Shown piece by piece: positions 1 to 13,289 of a stretch of 64,000 nt of DNA. The stretch spans positions 3,124,038-3,188,037 of the forward strand of contig NW_006500065.1 in the NCBI RefSeq assembly GCF_000471905.2, given 5' to 3'. The stretch is from Amborella trichopoda (taxonomy: Eukaryota > Streptophyta > Magnoliopsida > Amborellales > Amborellaceae). Position numbers and translations under genes: made by a program. Position 1 is the stretch's first letter, and each line of letters begins with the position of its first letter. The notes beneath the pieces were generated by a model that did not search any database, was not told the DNA's origin, and saw only the letters and a program-made list of their open reading frames with translations.

Positions 1-33
1 TAGTACGTAGTAGAGTAGTAGTAGTAGTAGTAG

Positions 34-121
<88 letters not shown>

Positions 122-130
122 AGAGAGAGA
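1..130. repeat. TAG/GA microsatellite
   Basis: A short run of TAG trinucleotides passes into roughly 75 bases of uninterrupted GA dinucleotide with one interruption near 118. It is simple sequence with no coding content. Confidence 0.95.
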
Positions 131-2149
131 TGGATGTGTGAACTAGCCCCTTTGGTCTAATACTTTCTACAATTTCATTCAAGAACGGCCAGTATACATC
201 AATACATACACATAAAAGAACAAAGGTACAATAAGGTGGGACTGATTTTTGTTGAAGCTGTTAACTTTTGTCTTAAAGGGAAGGTCTACAAGATGTACAA
301 CATACAATAATGATCACCTACAGGATGACTACAAAAACGCCTAAGGGTGGACAATCGATATACAGAAAGGTGGGACTGATACCACCACTTTAAATTCACT
401 TCTACTGCTCAAAATAAAGAAGAAAACAAAGAAACTCCTCATGGCCCCCCACACACTTTCTGTTCAATTACTCTAGAGAAGGAAGCATTCCAGCACGACT
501 GTGTGCTTAATATGCAATCTTCATTACATTAGATATACTTTCAAGTACATCAAAATTCAGCACAAATGCTTTCCTTCACTTTACAAGAGTTATACAAATT
601 GATTACAACTCAATTATGAAAAAGTTAACCATGGGAGACCAAACTTAGAACTTGTTTGCTCGAGGTCAAACCATGAGACTAATGCACCCCAAGTACGATC
701 TCCGCCTTCGATAGCACGGGGATTGCGTGTCCTCGTCATTCCATGAAATGGGAAGTCAACCAAGAAAGCAATCTTACACGATAATAGGTCATTCTAGAAT
801 ACTTAGATCAGTGTGCATGCAATTGACAATAGAGATCTAGCATGGAGATAGCAATTGTGCAACTTGGAGCATAGAATGTGCACCATATGGAAGGCCTCTC
901 ATGTGCATCATGTAGGCTTTCAAAATTGGCCACAAAATCATAAAAGTTAAACTCTATTTTTCTGCAACTGATAGTAGAGCACATGTTACAGCAAGGTAAT
1001 GGATGCTTAATTCTCATAGATAGATGGCATGGGTTATAGGTATGTATGGTGTAGTATGGACTGTGCTATGACATGGACTTGCCAATTGGCCATAAATATC
1101 ATAAAACTCAAAATCTATCTTGCTATAACTGATGTCAGAACTCAAATTACAGCAAGATAATGGAGGTTTAATGCTCACAAATAGATGGTTAGAGTGTAGA
1201 TACAAAGGGCAAACTGTGTGGTTTGATATGGACTATAATAAAATGACATTGTATTGTCTACAAAATTAAGCCTCTAAGATCAAAGGGATGATAATAGCTT
1301 GCTGTAAATTTGGGATAAGTTAAGGTTACATCAATATTGAAGGTCCTTTATGCTCCATTAATGGCAGAAATCTTTATGGATTTAAAAACAAAATTATCAT
1401 AGACAATCATTGACGTAAATAAAGTGATGACAGCCCCTCCCTAAAATTCATGGCCACTTAGCCACAGGAAACACATGGGATGTTTACTGGCTTTGAGATC
1501 CTTCATGAAATCTCTCTAAAACACCCAAAACCATTCTCCAAACTCACTCACCAAACCCTTATTCACAAAAAGCAAAAGAAAATTAAAAAACCTTAGTCAT
1601 CTGCAGTTTCAACAAAATGAAAAAGAACAAAATATGTCCCTCATCTGAACTAATTTGAGTGCATTTCAAATTTCTCTCCGTTTCCCTTCCTTCACTGGTC
1701 GTCGTGAAATCAATTTCTTGTCCTCCATCAATGTTATCACTTTGTTCAAAAGGGAAAGTTTATTTCACTACCCATCTTCAGATTTGTAAGAGGAGGGGGA
1801 GAGAGATTATGTTTGATGAATAAGAATTTTAAGAGAGAGAGCGTTGTTTTAGTGTAAGCGAATCAAGGGTTTTGATTCGATGGTTGTGGATAACCTATTT
1901 CTGGCAATTGGGTTGGTTTATCTTTCACTTACAGAGCAGCTCGGGTGGCTCTTGTGTGATAGTTTCCACTTGGGGAGAATATTTCCTTTTTGTTGCTTTT
2001 GATGTCGTAGTGATATCTTTCTGATCATTCTTAAAGTTTAGTTGATTTTTGATATTAAATTGGGTTTTCTTGTATGCATTGATTTTCTCTTTCTAAGTTC
2101 TTGGAAGATTATGGACGCTTCTTTTCCTTTTGTGCCACTGAAAATAATT
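131..2149. other. Gene-free stretch, unassigned
   Basis: Reading frames are short and stop-rich on both strands, and I recognise no protein family. The only structure seen is the diverged tandem duplication at 850-1200. The distal part of the copia LTR that starts near 2341 may extend into the right-hand end of this stretch, but I cannot place its limit. Confidence 0.5.
850..1200. repeat. Diverged tandem duplication, about 170-190 bp unit
   Basis: Two adjacent units share the order: an AATTGGCCA block, ATCATAAAA, a TCTAT(T/C)TT block, a GCAA/TAACTGAT block, TTACAGCAAG(G/A)TAATGGA, then a CTCA-AGATGG block. The minus-strand translations of both units resemble each other (IKHPLPCCN and IKPPLSCCN), but neither matches a family I know. 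A third start may follow near 1220. Confidence 0.6.
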
Positions 2150-2341
2150 CAAGAAGAAAGAAGAATAGGACGCACGAGCTAGGTATGAGAGAATGAATGG
2201 CACGTCCAAGACTAGCCCTTGGTTTAAATGTCCTTATATAAATTACAACTCGCTTATGACGATATTTTATTGATAGAACTCGCTTATGACGATATTAATA
2301 TTTATATATGAACATATTTACAAATCTGCTCTTGTAAACCA
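2150..2341 (-). repeat. Copia 3' LTR fragment
   Basis: The stretch resembles 30450-30658 in the same orientation: both share, on the plus strand, a CTCRTGAC block, ATATTAATA, a GAACATA block, TTACAA and CTGTAAACCA or its close variant. It directly follows the RNase H remnant of the outer copia element, as a 3' LTR should. An AACTCGCTTATGACGATATT motif is duplicated inside it at about 2248-2300. Confidence 0.55.
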
Positions 2342-2379
2342 TGTTATATTGTTTATAAGTAGCAATCATGGATAGTTAG

Positions 2380-4639
2380 AAGTCTATTTCTTTGTTTGGT
2401 TAGCCTTTCTGTAGAAATATCTGCCACCTTTTCATTGGTCCCAACAAATTTTCATCGATTGCGTTGTTTTAAATTTTCTCACTCATGAAGTGTTGGCCTT
2501 TCTGAATATGTTTCGTCTTTCATGGAGCGCTGGATTTATGGTGATGACTATTGTACTTTGATTATTATAGTATAGAATGACACTACATAATCTGAGACCA
2601 AGAACCATAACAAATTTTTTTTTTCCAACTCCAGAAGGGACTAGAACTCAGCCTCTGTGCTTAATCTTGCTACTGTCCATTGTTTCTTGCCACGCAAGGA
2701 TACCAAATTATTGCCCATGAACACAAAATAATCTATAACCGATCGTCCCTAGCCCAATTGGCATCTAAAAAGGCTACAAACCTTAAAGAGTCATGTCCTT
2801 AGGATTATTTTTAAAGTAAAGCAGCCCATTATTTGTAATGTCCTTTATGCATCTTCTTGGTAGCCTCTACATGATCTGTTCTTGGACTATGCATGTACTG
2901 GCTCACTCAATTTGGAGCATAAGGTACATCGGGTCTTGTGAAGGCGAGATATTATTAGGCACCAACTGTAATACTGTATTCTTTTGGGTATGTAATAAAA
3001 TCTCCGAAACTTTTATTATCTTCCAATCTTCTATTCCGAACTTAAGGCGTAGGGGGCTGGTTTTGCATTTAACATCTTTTTCCTTTTCAAAAGGTCAAAG
3101 CATATTCGTGCTACCCAAGTATTATCGTATTTTTCTTCTTTCAACTTCTATATCTAGAAAGTATTTTAGATTTCCCATTTACTTCATTTGAAATGCATCA
3201 AAAAGAACCTTTTCAATGTGATTCATCTTCTTCAATGAGCTACTTTTGAGGATAATGTCATCTATATGGAATAGTCGAATGGTTATATCTTTTCTATCAC
3301 ACTGAATAAATAAGGAGACGTCTACTAGAGATCTCTGAAGTCCATAATTCCTTGTTACTTTACAAAAGCTATCAAATCAAGCTCGTGATGCCTGCTTCAA
3401 CCCATCTCACCCGATTTAATTTGCACTCTATGAGTTTCATATCTCCTTCACTATATCCCATTGGCGATTCTGTATCTACTTCTTTCGAATCCCCTTGTAA
3501 ATGCATTTTTAAAATCCAACTGGAGCATCTCCCTAGCATGGGCTAGTGCAAGGGATAAATAACTTTGATGGCGCCCACTTTACCACAGACTTAAAGTTTC
3601 ATCATTGTCCAGCCTTTATTCTCGATTGTATCGCTTTGCGATGAACATTGCTTTGAGCTGCTCAATGGAACCATTCTGCTTATACTTTATTTTGTACTTT
3701 AGGCCTTGGGAATATCACCCATATTCTTTATCTTTGCAATGCTTGAATCTCTTCATGCACTACCTCTATCCATCTCACATTTTTAAATGCCAATTCATCC
3801 AAACCGGACCCATTCTCTTTTGGAATTTCTATCAAGAGAATTTGACTTTCAACGGAAAGAGGGTCATAACTTGCCCACCTTTCTGACGCCAAGTGCGAGC
3901 TGATTCTCTGAGTTGATTTTGCTCCCTAAATGGACTATGAAGTACTACATTTTGATTTTGATCGCTTGTAAGGCATATGTCAAGTTCTCTCTCATGATTC
4001 TCTACTTCTTGGTGCTCATTTTCTATACTTGAATTGTCCTTCATGGGCTACTATTAGCTATGTGTCATGCTTTTCATGTGTAACACTTTTATCTTCTTCT
4101 GATGACTAACTTCTAATCGCTCTACGAACTTTTAATACTTTCTGGTTCATCATGCAATAAGTTTTGTTTGTTAGAAATGGTGCATGAGGGAGAATCCATC
4201 TTGGGCATCAACCTCCAGGCCTTCTCTTTCCTTCTCTTTCAATTTAAGAAGCTTTGGAGGAGAATAAATTCCGTTTTCATCAAAGATCACATGTCCATAA
4301 ATTCATATCCTCTTATTTCTTGGGCAATAACAGCAATACCCTTTGTGCATATACATTGTAGCTTATGAACATGCATATCTCAGCTTTCTGCATCAACTTA
4401 TCCTTTTGACTTCGATTGACATGAACATAATAAGTAGCCTTGAAAAAGTCGTAACATGATGTATTCTGGGTCTCTTCCATGAAGAGTAAAGAATGAAGAT
4501 TTTCCATCAATGTTGTGGAAGGCAACTTATTAATAATATGCACTATAATGTGAAAATCTTCACTCCACGTAGATTTGGAGACTCCGCTAACATGCATCAT
4601 ATATTAGGCTGCCTCTCTTATATGTCTATTTTTTCTTCT
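2380..4639 (-). pseudogene. Copia pol remnant: integrase C-terminal part, RT, RNase H
   Basis: Minus-strand translation shows, in order, an integrase stretch (KNRHIREAA, then MMHVSGVSKSTW, HIINKLPST and KAEICMFISYN), an RT start (YKQNGSIEQLKA, equivalent to the usual KADGSIERYKA), and RNase H with STEAEF preceded by GKKQWTVAR. The end resembles the usual NPxxHERxKHI and ADIFTK region. Stops and frame changes occur throughout. Its upstream half lies at 7182-7427 and 26.4-29.9 kb, beyond the inserted solo LTRs. Confidence 0.8.
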
Positions 4640-6636
4640 TGTTGGAATTATGGCTTTTCAAGGTCTTAAATTCAAGATTCCTTTGCTCCGTGGGGGTGAG
4701 TGAGAGATGGTGGGGGTGAGTGAGAGATGATGATTCTAGGTGCTTGGTGCATTAGGGCCTAAAATCACATGCCCCAAGTACATGAGGTAATAAGAAATAC
4801 CAGTGAGGGAGTGAGATCGCTGTAAAAAGTGTACGAGTTACCTCTAAGTCAGGGATATACTTAAAATGTATGCCTCATTGATTATGTGTTGGCCAGGGCT
4901 AAGAGAACCAAGAAGAGATCAAAACTTAAGTACCTTAAGTGTAATGGCCCTATATAGGATGGTTGTGACTTGTGACTCATGAGACATGAGTCTGTATCTC
5001 GACATGAGACTGCCTTATGGCATGGGTACCCACAGTCGCACGGGAAGATACTCTTTTAACGTGTTATCCAACTAGGAAGAGATTGTGCACCTGTACCTTG
5101 AGAGGACCCCCGTATATATTGCTCCAGGGGTACACTTGTAATCCACTGATACTTGAAAATGACAAGACATTGATTAGGGCAACTTTGATAAGCCATAATA
5201 TGCGTCGTGCCATAGATTGTAGAGCATAGGCTTGGTGGGTCATTCCGAGAGAATGGATCATCATTTTGGTTTAGCCCAATAGAGTACTTCGATACCTAGA
5301 TTTTAGCCTAAAGATCTCATTTACCAATTGTCTAATTTTATTTTAATGCTACAATTAGAATTTATGATGGAAATATCTATAGAATTTTTGAATTTTTTGA
5401 ATTTTCGGAGCAAGGAAAAGGAGTTTTTGGATTTGTTTAAATAATTCCATTTGAGGGCAACTAGTGGGGAGCCCCACGTACCCCCAAGTGGCCATATAGT
5501 GACACGTGACACGCCACACGACCCACTAGTGGCTAGCGTTAGCATGGCATCAAATACTATCAAGTCTCCTTGTTTGTCATTTGTGAGGGTTTTGGGTATG
5601 CCATGAAATTATGGCTTAAATGCTGATCCATGGTTGGACATGATATTTTAAAGTTACTTTTTGTGTGGCATCACTCCATGGGCTTGGGCTCATGTGAATC
5701 TTTTGAAATGGTTTAATTCTAATGGATAGTTGGAAGATATTTTACCAATTACAAAAGGGGCACGCCCCTCCCTCTTCATTCTTTACTTATTTTCAAAAGA
5801 TCACAATGAGCACTATGGGCATACTTAAATGGCATGTGTGAAATTTATTTGAAGCTTAGGATAATTTGGTAAAATGACTTAATCTAGGGTTTTTAAGGAG
5901 TGATAAGGGTGTGGAATTTCATCATTTGATCTTGATGGCTAGATAAGGATGATTGGCTAGGATTAAAGCTCTCACATGTTCCATGGATGATGAGCATCAA
6001 GGGTCTTGATTAACTCTCTTAAAATATCACACCTAAAATTCTTTGTAAGTAGAACCCCTTAGCCTCATTTCAATACACATCTTAGAGCACACTAGGTGAG
6101 AGATGGATAGAGAGTAGAGAGAGCCTCAACGCCCTACATTCTTTTTTCATCTTTATTCCTTCAAGTTGTGAACAAACTTCCTATGGCCATTAAAGCTTTC
6201 TTCCTACTTGGTGCTTCACACCTAAGGTAACTTCCATAGTTCCAACTCTTTTATTTCTAGAGTATTTTGCTCATATTTTCTTTGCTGTAAATCTGAGATT
6301 GCAATAGCCTTTTCATCCATATATACTTGAGTATTCATGATTTATAACTCCCTTGTGGAACTATGCATGTATACAATCATATGTGTATAGTCTAGTTTAC
6401 GACTTTGCTCCTAGACACCATTTTCTTCATCATTTTAATTACCTGATATCTTTGAGATTTTTTGAGCATATCAGCAAGAATTTGATGTCCATTTGAGTAC
6501 TATATCATTGGCCCTTGATCCTAGAGTGTTTCTCTTGTGAAACTACTCTTGTTTTCTCAAGTTTATGGCCACCTACACCCACATAGTTCAAGCTGTTTAT
6601 AGCTGAATTTTAGTCACTGTCTTCATCACGAAAAGT

Positions 6637-6682
<46 letters not shown>

Positions 6683-7181
6683 TATTTTAAAGTTAATCAA
6701 GTGCATTTCAAGTGTACATAAGCTTCCCATTTCATAAGTGAGATCAACCCTTGTGTTTTATAGGCCTCCATGGGACAAAATTAAGTCCCTCAAAGGTCCA
6801 CTTATGTGACCCAAACGCAAAGGGTTCGACCATTGGCTTCCCCCCACCACTTTGCACTTATTTGCTTTAACTTTAAGTTTATTAACTTTTTATTTATTAA
6901 TAGTTGATTATGCAAAGTTTGGAGTTGGTTTATATTGATAAGAAAAGTGTTTGTATAGTCTATGTGCAAGTGTATGTGCTAAGTGGTGTAGTCTGCTTCT
7001 ATATGAGTAGTGTGTTGGTTATTTATGACTTGGGGACCCTATAGAGTTGTAATTTTTTCATTTTAAATGATATTTGAGTTTCTGTAAGTTCAAAATTGTG
7101 GCTATAATAATGAGTAAGAATTTTGTAAGCCACATGTGAAAGTGTTGTATAAAGAGCATCCTAGACTCAATATCACCCTCA
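4640..7181 (+). mobile_element. Solo LTR (copy L), about 2.5 kb
   Basis: The block starts TGTTGGAATT and ends ACCCTCA, giving TG...CA termini. It is flanked by CTTCT (4635-4639) and CTTAT (7182-7186), an imperfect 5-bp target duplication. A second copy in the opposite orientation occupies 7428-8892 plus 25213-26383. No protein domain is visible inside, which fits a solo LTR rather than a complete element. It has inserted in the integrase of the outer copia element. The superfamily of origin is not determinable from the LTR alone. Confidence 0.75.
6640..6690. repeat. TC microsatellite inside solo LTR L
   Basis: About 18 TC dinucleotides with one late interruption. The opposite copy at 7940-7960 retains only a short AGAGAAAGAGAGA trace, so the array expanded in this copy or shrank in the other. 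Confidence 0.9.
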
Positions 7182-7427
7182 CTTATCACTACACCATATT
7201 GTTGTGGTGTATGAGGACAACAAAGCTCTTACTTAATTCTTTTGTTGGAAAGAAATTCTTTGAATTTACCTGATGTGTACTCCCCTCCCCTTTGGAATTG
7301 AGTAATGTGGCCTTATAAAATACGACTCAACAAAGGAATGAAATTTAACAAAGATATCGGGAACATCTGACTTCTGTTTTAAAATGAAGATCCAAGTGAA
7401 TATGTTGTATTCATCAATGCAAAGAAC
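7182..7427 (-). pseudogene. Copia integrase core fragment, isolated between two solo LTRs
   Basis: The minus strand encodes CYVLCIDEYNIFTWIF, then LKQKSDVPDIFVKFHSF, close to the usual integrase core FVLFIDDYSRFTWIYFLK. The low-coordinate end carries CPHTPQQYGV, matching the conserved CPHTPQQNGV. The fragment bridges the integrase pieces on either side of the two solo LTRs and proves they interrupt one gene. The Asp of the core motif is still present; other positions are degraded. Confidence 0.85.
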
Positions 7428-8892
7428 TGATGGTGGTAAAGAGGCTAGAGTGCTGCTTGTATAACACTTTCACTTATTATTCAACTTAAAATTTTTACAA
7501 ACACTTCTTTCACATACAACTTCTCATTAAAATTTTTGATTTACAAAGACTTAAATACTATTGAAATAAAAGCAATACAACTCTTTGGAGTCCCCAAGTC
7601 ATAAAAACAAACACATTGTACTCATAGAAGCAAACTACACCACTTAACACACACATTTATATATTGACTGTACATAGACTTTTCTCTTTCATATCAATGA
7701 ACTCCAAACTTTACATAATCAACTGTTGATGACATAAAACTTTAATGAACTCAAAGTTACAGTAAATAAGTGCAAAACAACGGTGGGTAGCCAATGATAG
7801 AGCCCTTTGCTCCCAATTCTCTCAAGTGGACCTTTTAGGGACTTAATTTTGTCTTATGGATGAATGCACGGATGCCTAAATCACAAGGGCTGATCTCACT
7901 TATGAAGTGGGAGGTTTATGAACACTTGAAAAATACATGACTTTAAAATGAGAGAAAGAGAGATGAACTTTTGATGTTTAAAATAGTGAACAAAAGTAAG
8001 CTATAAACAACTTAAATGATGTGAGTATATATGGCTATAAACCTAAGGAAACAAGAGTAGTTTCATGAGAGAAACACTCAAGGACCAAGGACTAATGAAA
8101 TGGTACTCAAATAGGCATCAAATGCTTATTGATATGCTAAAAAATTCTCAGAGAAATTTAGTGAACTTTCCTCTAAAACAAAAAAAAATTCTCAGAGAAT
8201 TCTCAAAAAAATCAGGTAATGAAAATCAAGAAAAAGATGGTGTCTAGGTGCTAAGTACTAAACTGAACTATGCACATATGATGATATACATGCATAGTTT
8301 CATAAGGGATATGAATAAATTACTTTAGAAAGGAATAGAGCTATGAAAGTTACCTCAAGTGTAGATTACCAAATAACCTAGACATCAAGAGAGGAACCTT
8401 TAATGTCCATAAGAACTATTGTAAAAAAAAATGGCCATAGGAATTTTTGCTCACAAAATGAAACAAGCACGGAAGGGGAATAGGTGAAGCATGGGGCCTC
8501 TTACTCTCTCTTATCTCTCATCATGATGGGTTCTCAAGTGTGTTGGAAATGAAGTTAAGGGGCGCTATTTATAGGCAATTTCAAGTGTGAGATTTTAAGT
8601 AAATTGATCATGGCCTTTGATGCTCATCATCCATGGCAATTAAGAGGGCTTTGATCTTAGTCACTCATCCTTATCTAGCCATCAAGATCAAATGATGAGA
8701 TTTCATAACCTTATTACTCATTAAAATCCTAGATTTGGCCATTTTTCCAAATTGTCCTATGTAGGAAATAATTTTAACAAATGTCATTTATTCATTCCAA
8801 AAGTGCGCATGATGATCTTTGAAAATGAATAAAGAATGAAACGGTAGGGGCGTGCCCCTCATGTAATTTGCAAAAGTCCATCATCCAATAGG

Positions 8893-8970
8893 CAAGGTTT
8901 CAGAAAATGCTAGACGGCTTGCGTGGCGCCCAGCACCTAGGTGGGGGCCCAGAACCTCGGGCATCATGTA
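8893..8970. repeat. hAT left terminus and subterminal repeat
   Basis: CAAGGTTTCAGAAAATG is followed by GGCGCCCAGCACCTAGGTGG and GGCCCAGAACC. The MITE at 34084 carries nearly the same series (CAGTGTTTCAAAAAGCG, then ACCTAGGTGGGCGCCCAGAA), which links the two as one terminal-repeat family. Confidence 0.8.
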
Positions 8971-9428
8971 GTGCAAATTCTGAGCATTTTTTCATATATT
9001 TTCTATCCAAATGCACATATATCCATATATTTGTGTCAAATTTTGTAATTTTTTCCATTTGAAAATATTGTAAGTTCGCAACATACGTTTTTATATACAA
9101 ACATATCACATATCTCAGGTTGAGAATAAACTTATTCAAAATTCCAAACCATACAAAACATTTAGAAGTCTAATAGTCTATTGTAAGGTCTCCAACTCTC
9201 GTATTTTCTATATTCAATAGCCATAAAATAAACCATAATAACATCCAAGTCTCCAACTCTCCAAGTCTTCAACAAACTGACTTCCAAAACTATAAAAAAC
9301 CATTAAACCACACAACAAAATAGTCCAAAAGGCAAAAAAAGTATAAACCACATAACAAAATTGTACAAATGTTTAAAGCCCAAACCAAGATGGTGCGATA
9401 AAGTTACTACAAAAGAAGAGAGAAGACA

Positions 9429-11898
9429 TCAATAAAAATCAGAATCATCCTCTTCATTACTTCAATCTGCATAAGAATCGAGGCCGTCATCATCAGAATC
9501 ATCACCCTCTTCAACATATTCCTCTTATTTCGAAGATTCTTCTGAATCTGCCTTTTCTTCCTCTATTTCCCTCTGTGAGTGTGAAGTACCAGCAGAAGAA
9601 GTTGCTCAAGTGGCCCTCCTAGGATCAAAAGCTTGCCCCAAAGCCTCCTCGACCATTTCCCATGTCAAACCCTCCTTTGGGAAGACCTCCGCAATACCAG
9701 GGTCACCAACTAGCTAATCTGAAGCATTCTCCATGTCTTTCGATGAGATAAGATCCTTCTTTGGCTAGTTTTTCTTCTCCTTGTGCCTTTGGTTCTCTTT
9801 AACAAAAACCAAGTCACTATTTCTTCTCTTTGTATGCACCTATAAGGAAAAATCCTTAACTATTATGAGTCTACGATCTTCTTACCTTCTATGAATCTAT
9901 ATTAGAAAAATACACTTATAAATAAGAAAAACACATAAAATTGTAAAATAGTAAAATACCATCTCAAATGAACTCCAATTGCGCTCACAACCATAAGAGG
10001 TAGCTGTCAACCTCAAAATCTGTATAGCCATCTTCTAGAGGTTTGGAGCGTTACTCCCATGTTGTCTCCACCATTGGGCTGCAATATGTGGGCAACCTTT
10101 ATAATTAATTTAGGCATTTAACATTATCGTACATAATTCTAAGAACTTGACAGTTGAAACTTGAAAGAAAATTGTACTTTATAAAACAAAATTCAAAATT
10201 ATATTATCTGGTTCGTCTTTGTTTCTCTGTCTTAATGCCATATCTTTCTCAAATGACATCAAAGAACATTTGTACGAAATAAGCTCTTCAGTTGATATCT
10301 TATCTTGGATATGTAGATCGGGAACTAATTTATTAAGGCATTCATTAAAACCTTCCATAATTATCCCTTTTGACTCAATATGCACATCTTTATAAAAGAA
10401 TTTGGAGTCCAAGTAGTGCCCTGCTGCATGCAATGGTCTATGGAGCTGCCTATCTCATTTGTCGTACTTGGCTGCATCATTGCCCAAATTCTCTACAATC
10501 TCATTCTTAGCCCTTTCCATTGCATCATATATAAAGCCCATGGAGGGCTTATCAGCATCAACCAAGCACAAGATCTTCACCAAGGGAAGAAATATTAATA
10601 TCGCATGCTTCACCCCACGTCAAAAATATTTCGAAAGAACAATATCCCGTAACTTCTTTCCCTTGGCGTCTCTAGACCACTTACACCTTAATGTGATCCT
10701 CTTCTTATACATGCTCTGTAGGATAAGGTAGGCAGTGACAAATCTAGTGACCCCAGGCCTCACTAGCTCTCTGTTTTTTGTAAACTTGCGCATCATGCTA
10801 AGGGTAAGTATGTTAATGTATATGAAGATTGTAACCTCCTTAGCCTTAAACAGAATTCCTTTAATAGTAGACAAATCACCAATGGCCTCAAGCATAAGAT
10901 CTATGCAAAAGGAGTCCAAAATATGCGAGACCTCTTTTGTCGAAGCAAATGACCTACAGCTAGATTGGGAGCAGCATTATATGTGACCACTTGAATTACA
11001 AGTTCCTCAACCTCCTCAATAGCCTCATCAATGAAAGAAAATATATAATGAGCATCATGTATATTATTGGAAGCATCAATTGATCGCAAAAAACTGTACC
11101 ACAGGGACAATTTACCAACAAATTGATGTTACTCCTCCTATCACTCCACATATCTGTTAAAGAAACCACAAATTTAGCCAATCCCTCCTTATGGGTCTTG
11201 AGATATTTGTTAGTATATTCAACTTCTTTCTTCAGTAGTGGTTCTCCAATCTCATAAGAAGTTGGACTTTTCAAATCTAGCCCAAATTGCCCAATTGCTT
11301 CCAATATTGTATGGAAGCTATTCAAGCGAGCGGTGTTAAAAAAAATGCCTGTATGATGAAACCATCGAGCAATATACTGAATCACCCTGCCTCTATCTTC
11401 TTTCTTAAATCTATTTTCAATTGTCACTTGTTTTTTCCCCTTTCCTCCTTTGCCTTTTTCAATTATTGTCTTAGGGTTAGGAGTAAAAAAACTATCTATA
11501 GGGCCTCTCATACGAGGCTTCTTACACCGAAAAGCCCTCTTGCTCGAGCTTTGAGTACCAACCATGGCTACCTCTTTTTCCCCCTCTTCAGTGTCAATAT
11601 TATCAGAAAAAACATGGACCCCTGAATTTAATTATGCTATATCTTATTTTTTTGAAATTTTTTTACTCTTTTCACCTTCAATGTATTCGAAAATTTCTTT
11701 CTTTACAAGCTCTAGGACTTTCTTACATGGAACACCATCACCTCTAATACCGGCAAGATGTTTCTTAAATCTATTTATGTCGGCATTATAAACATGTCCA
11801 CAAAAAATGCATATAATTTTATTCTTATCATTTTTATCCAGGTTAAAACAATATTTCCATCTTGGATCTTCACCCCTAGTAGACCCGGCAAAAGACAT
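9429..11898 (-). pseudogene. hAT transposase pseudogene (BED finger, DUF659, dimerisation domain)
   Basis: From the start at 11898 the protein shows a BED-type zinc finger (CIFCGHVY with RFKKHLAG and a later Cys), a linker with GPIDSFF, then the DUF659/RNase H-like core (FHHTGIFFNTARLNSF, SLTDMWSDRRS, DAHYIFSFIDEAIEEV, VRPGVTRFVTAYL). It ends with the hAT dimerisation motif (QWWRQHGSNAPNL, SYGCERNWSSFEMV near 9960-10085) and an acidic tail ending with a TGA at 9429-9431. Frame changes occur near 11100, 10900 and 10600, with several in-frame stops. The usual VTDNAA motif reads VTYNAA, so a likely catalytic Asp is lost. It cannot encode an active enzyme. Confidence 0.88.
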
Positions 11899-12500
11899 CT
11901 CAAATTGGAAAAATAAAACTCAAATAAAGATTACAAACTGACATTTTCTGCCCAATCTCTAATCTTCTAATGCCATCAATAACACCCTAAAAATAATTTC
12001 AATGAGAAAAGAAAACTTTTTCAATTCACAAAAAATACTTTATATTATCAGAAATTACTTTAGATTCACATAAATACGTTTAACATAATTTGTCACATCC
12101 CTGCTCCCTACCGTCCTTATTGGACCCACAGAGGCGTAAATCGGGGCCCACCGAAAGACAATAGGCATGGGGTCACGACCACAAGTAGCGAAAGCCACTC
12201 GGGTTGTAGTGCGCTTAACACTTTTATAATCAAGGGATCAATGCCAACTACGAAATAACAGAAAAACCAAGCACAAAACAAAAAATCATGAACTGATGGA
12301 CAAACAAGTCCCAAAAAGGCATATGATGGTTCCAAAATAGTGAGTACAATTGGGTTCAAGGCATATAAGGCCCATACAACAAGATACAATTCCAATGCAA
12401 AGTGGACCATAAGGCCAAGCTGCTAACTAAAACATATAAGTAAAAGATTCTTCCACAGAAAGGGAGTACGGGCTCCAATTGCGATCACCAGAACGCCCTT

Positions 12501-12703
12501 CCAAAACCCGCAGTCTATTACTCTATATAGAGAAAAGTTGAAAGAGTGAGCTGTAAAGCCCAGTAAATAGATCAAGATGCCATGCTTTCTTGCCTACACA
12601 TATTATCTCTATTACTCTACATAGAGGAAAGTTGAAAGAGTGAGCTGTAAAGCCCAATAAATAGATCAAGGTGCCATGCTTTCTTGCCTACACATATTAT
12701 CTC
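12501..12703. repeat. Tandem duplication of about 102 bp within LTR A
   Basis: The segment from CTATTACTCTA through the TACACATATTATCTC block occurs twice in a row here but once in the other LTR copies (for example 19366-19452). It is therefore a copy-specific duplication. Confidence 0.85.
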
Positions 12704-13289
12704 ATAACAATACTCAGGGTGTTATGCAAGTCATACAAAACATGGAGCCATGTGTTAAAATCATATTTAACAATGTGTCGTGCATGGTGGAGCAATAACA
12801 AATCAAATTAATCAAATATGATAGGAACCAAAAGTCGATCAAATTATTCAAGCATGAGCAATTTAATAGTTCAACATAATTGGGCAAATATTTATCACGC
12901 ATAATCAATATCAAGAAATACTACCTAACTCCCTAACTCCTGAAATAGAAGCCTTATCCCATCAGGCCAATCAAATCTCGATATATAGAACTTCTACCAC
13001 CACACCAGAAGGGAAGCACCACCAATGGGTCCCTCCGTTGTGTAGTGCCTTACACACACACAGTCCCAGCGTGCTTTGAGGCTTTTGATACGTGGTGGCG
13101 TTGCAAGACGCGACCCTCTCCTTGTGCCCTTCTGGCGGGAGGGCGTTATACTACCAAAGGGGTCCCAATGGATAGTACCTCACTTAGACTTTGGGGGGCG
13201 CGACCATCCCAAACACTCACATCCTAACTCTCATCCTTTCATGGAGAGCTAGGGAAAGATCTCAGCTGCTGGCATAATTTTTCTCATCA

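Noticed and set aside
4640..8892. A giant foldback transposon with about 2.5 kb inverted arms
   Set aside because: The 246-bp loop encodes copia integrase continuous with pieces outside both arms, and each arm has its own imperfect 5-bp duplication. Two separate solo LTRs explain this better.
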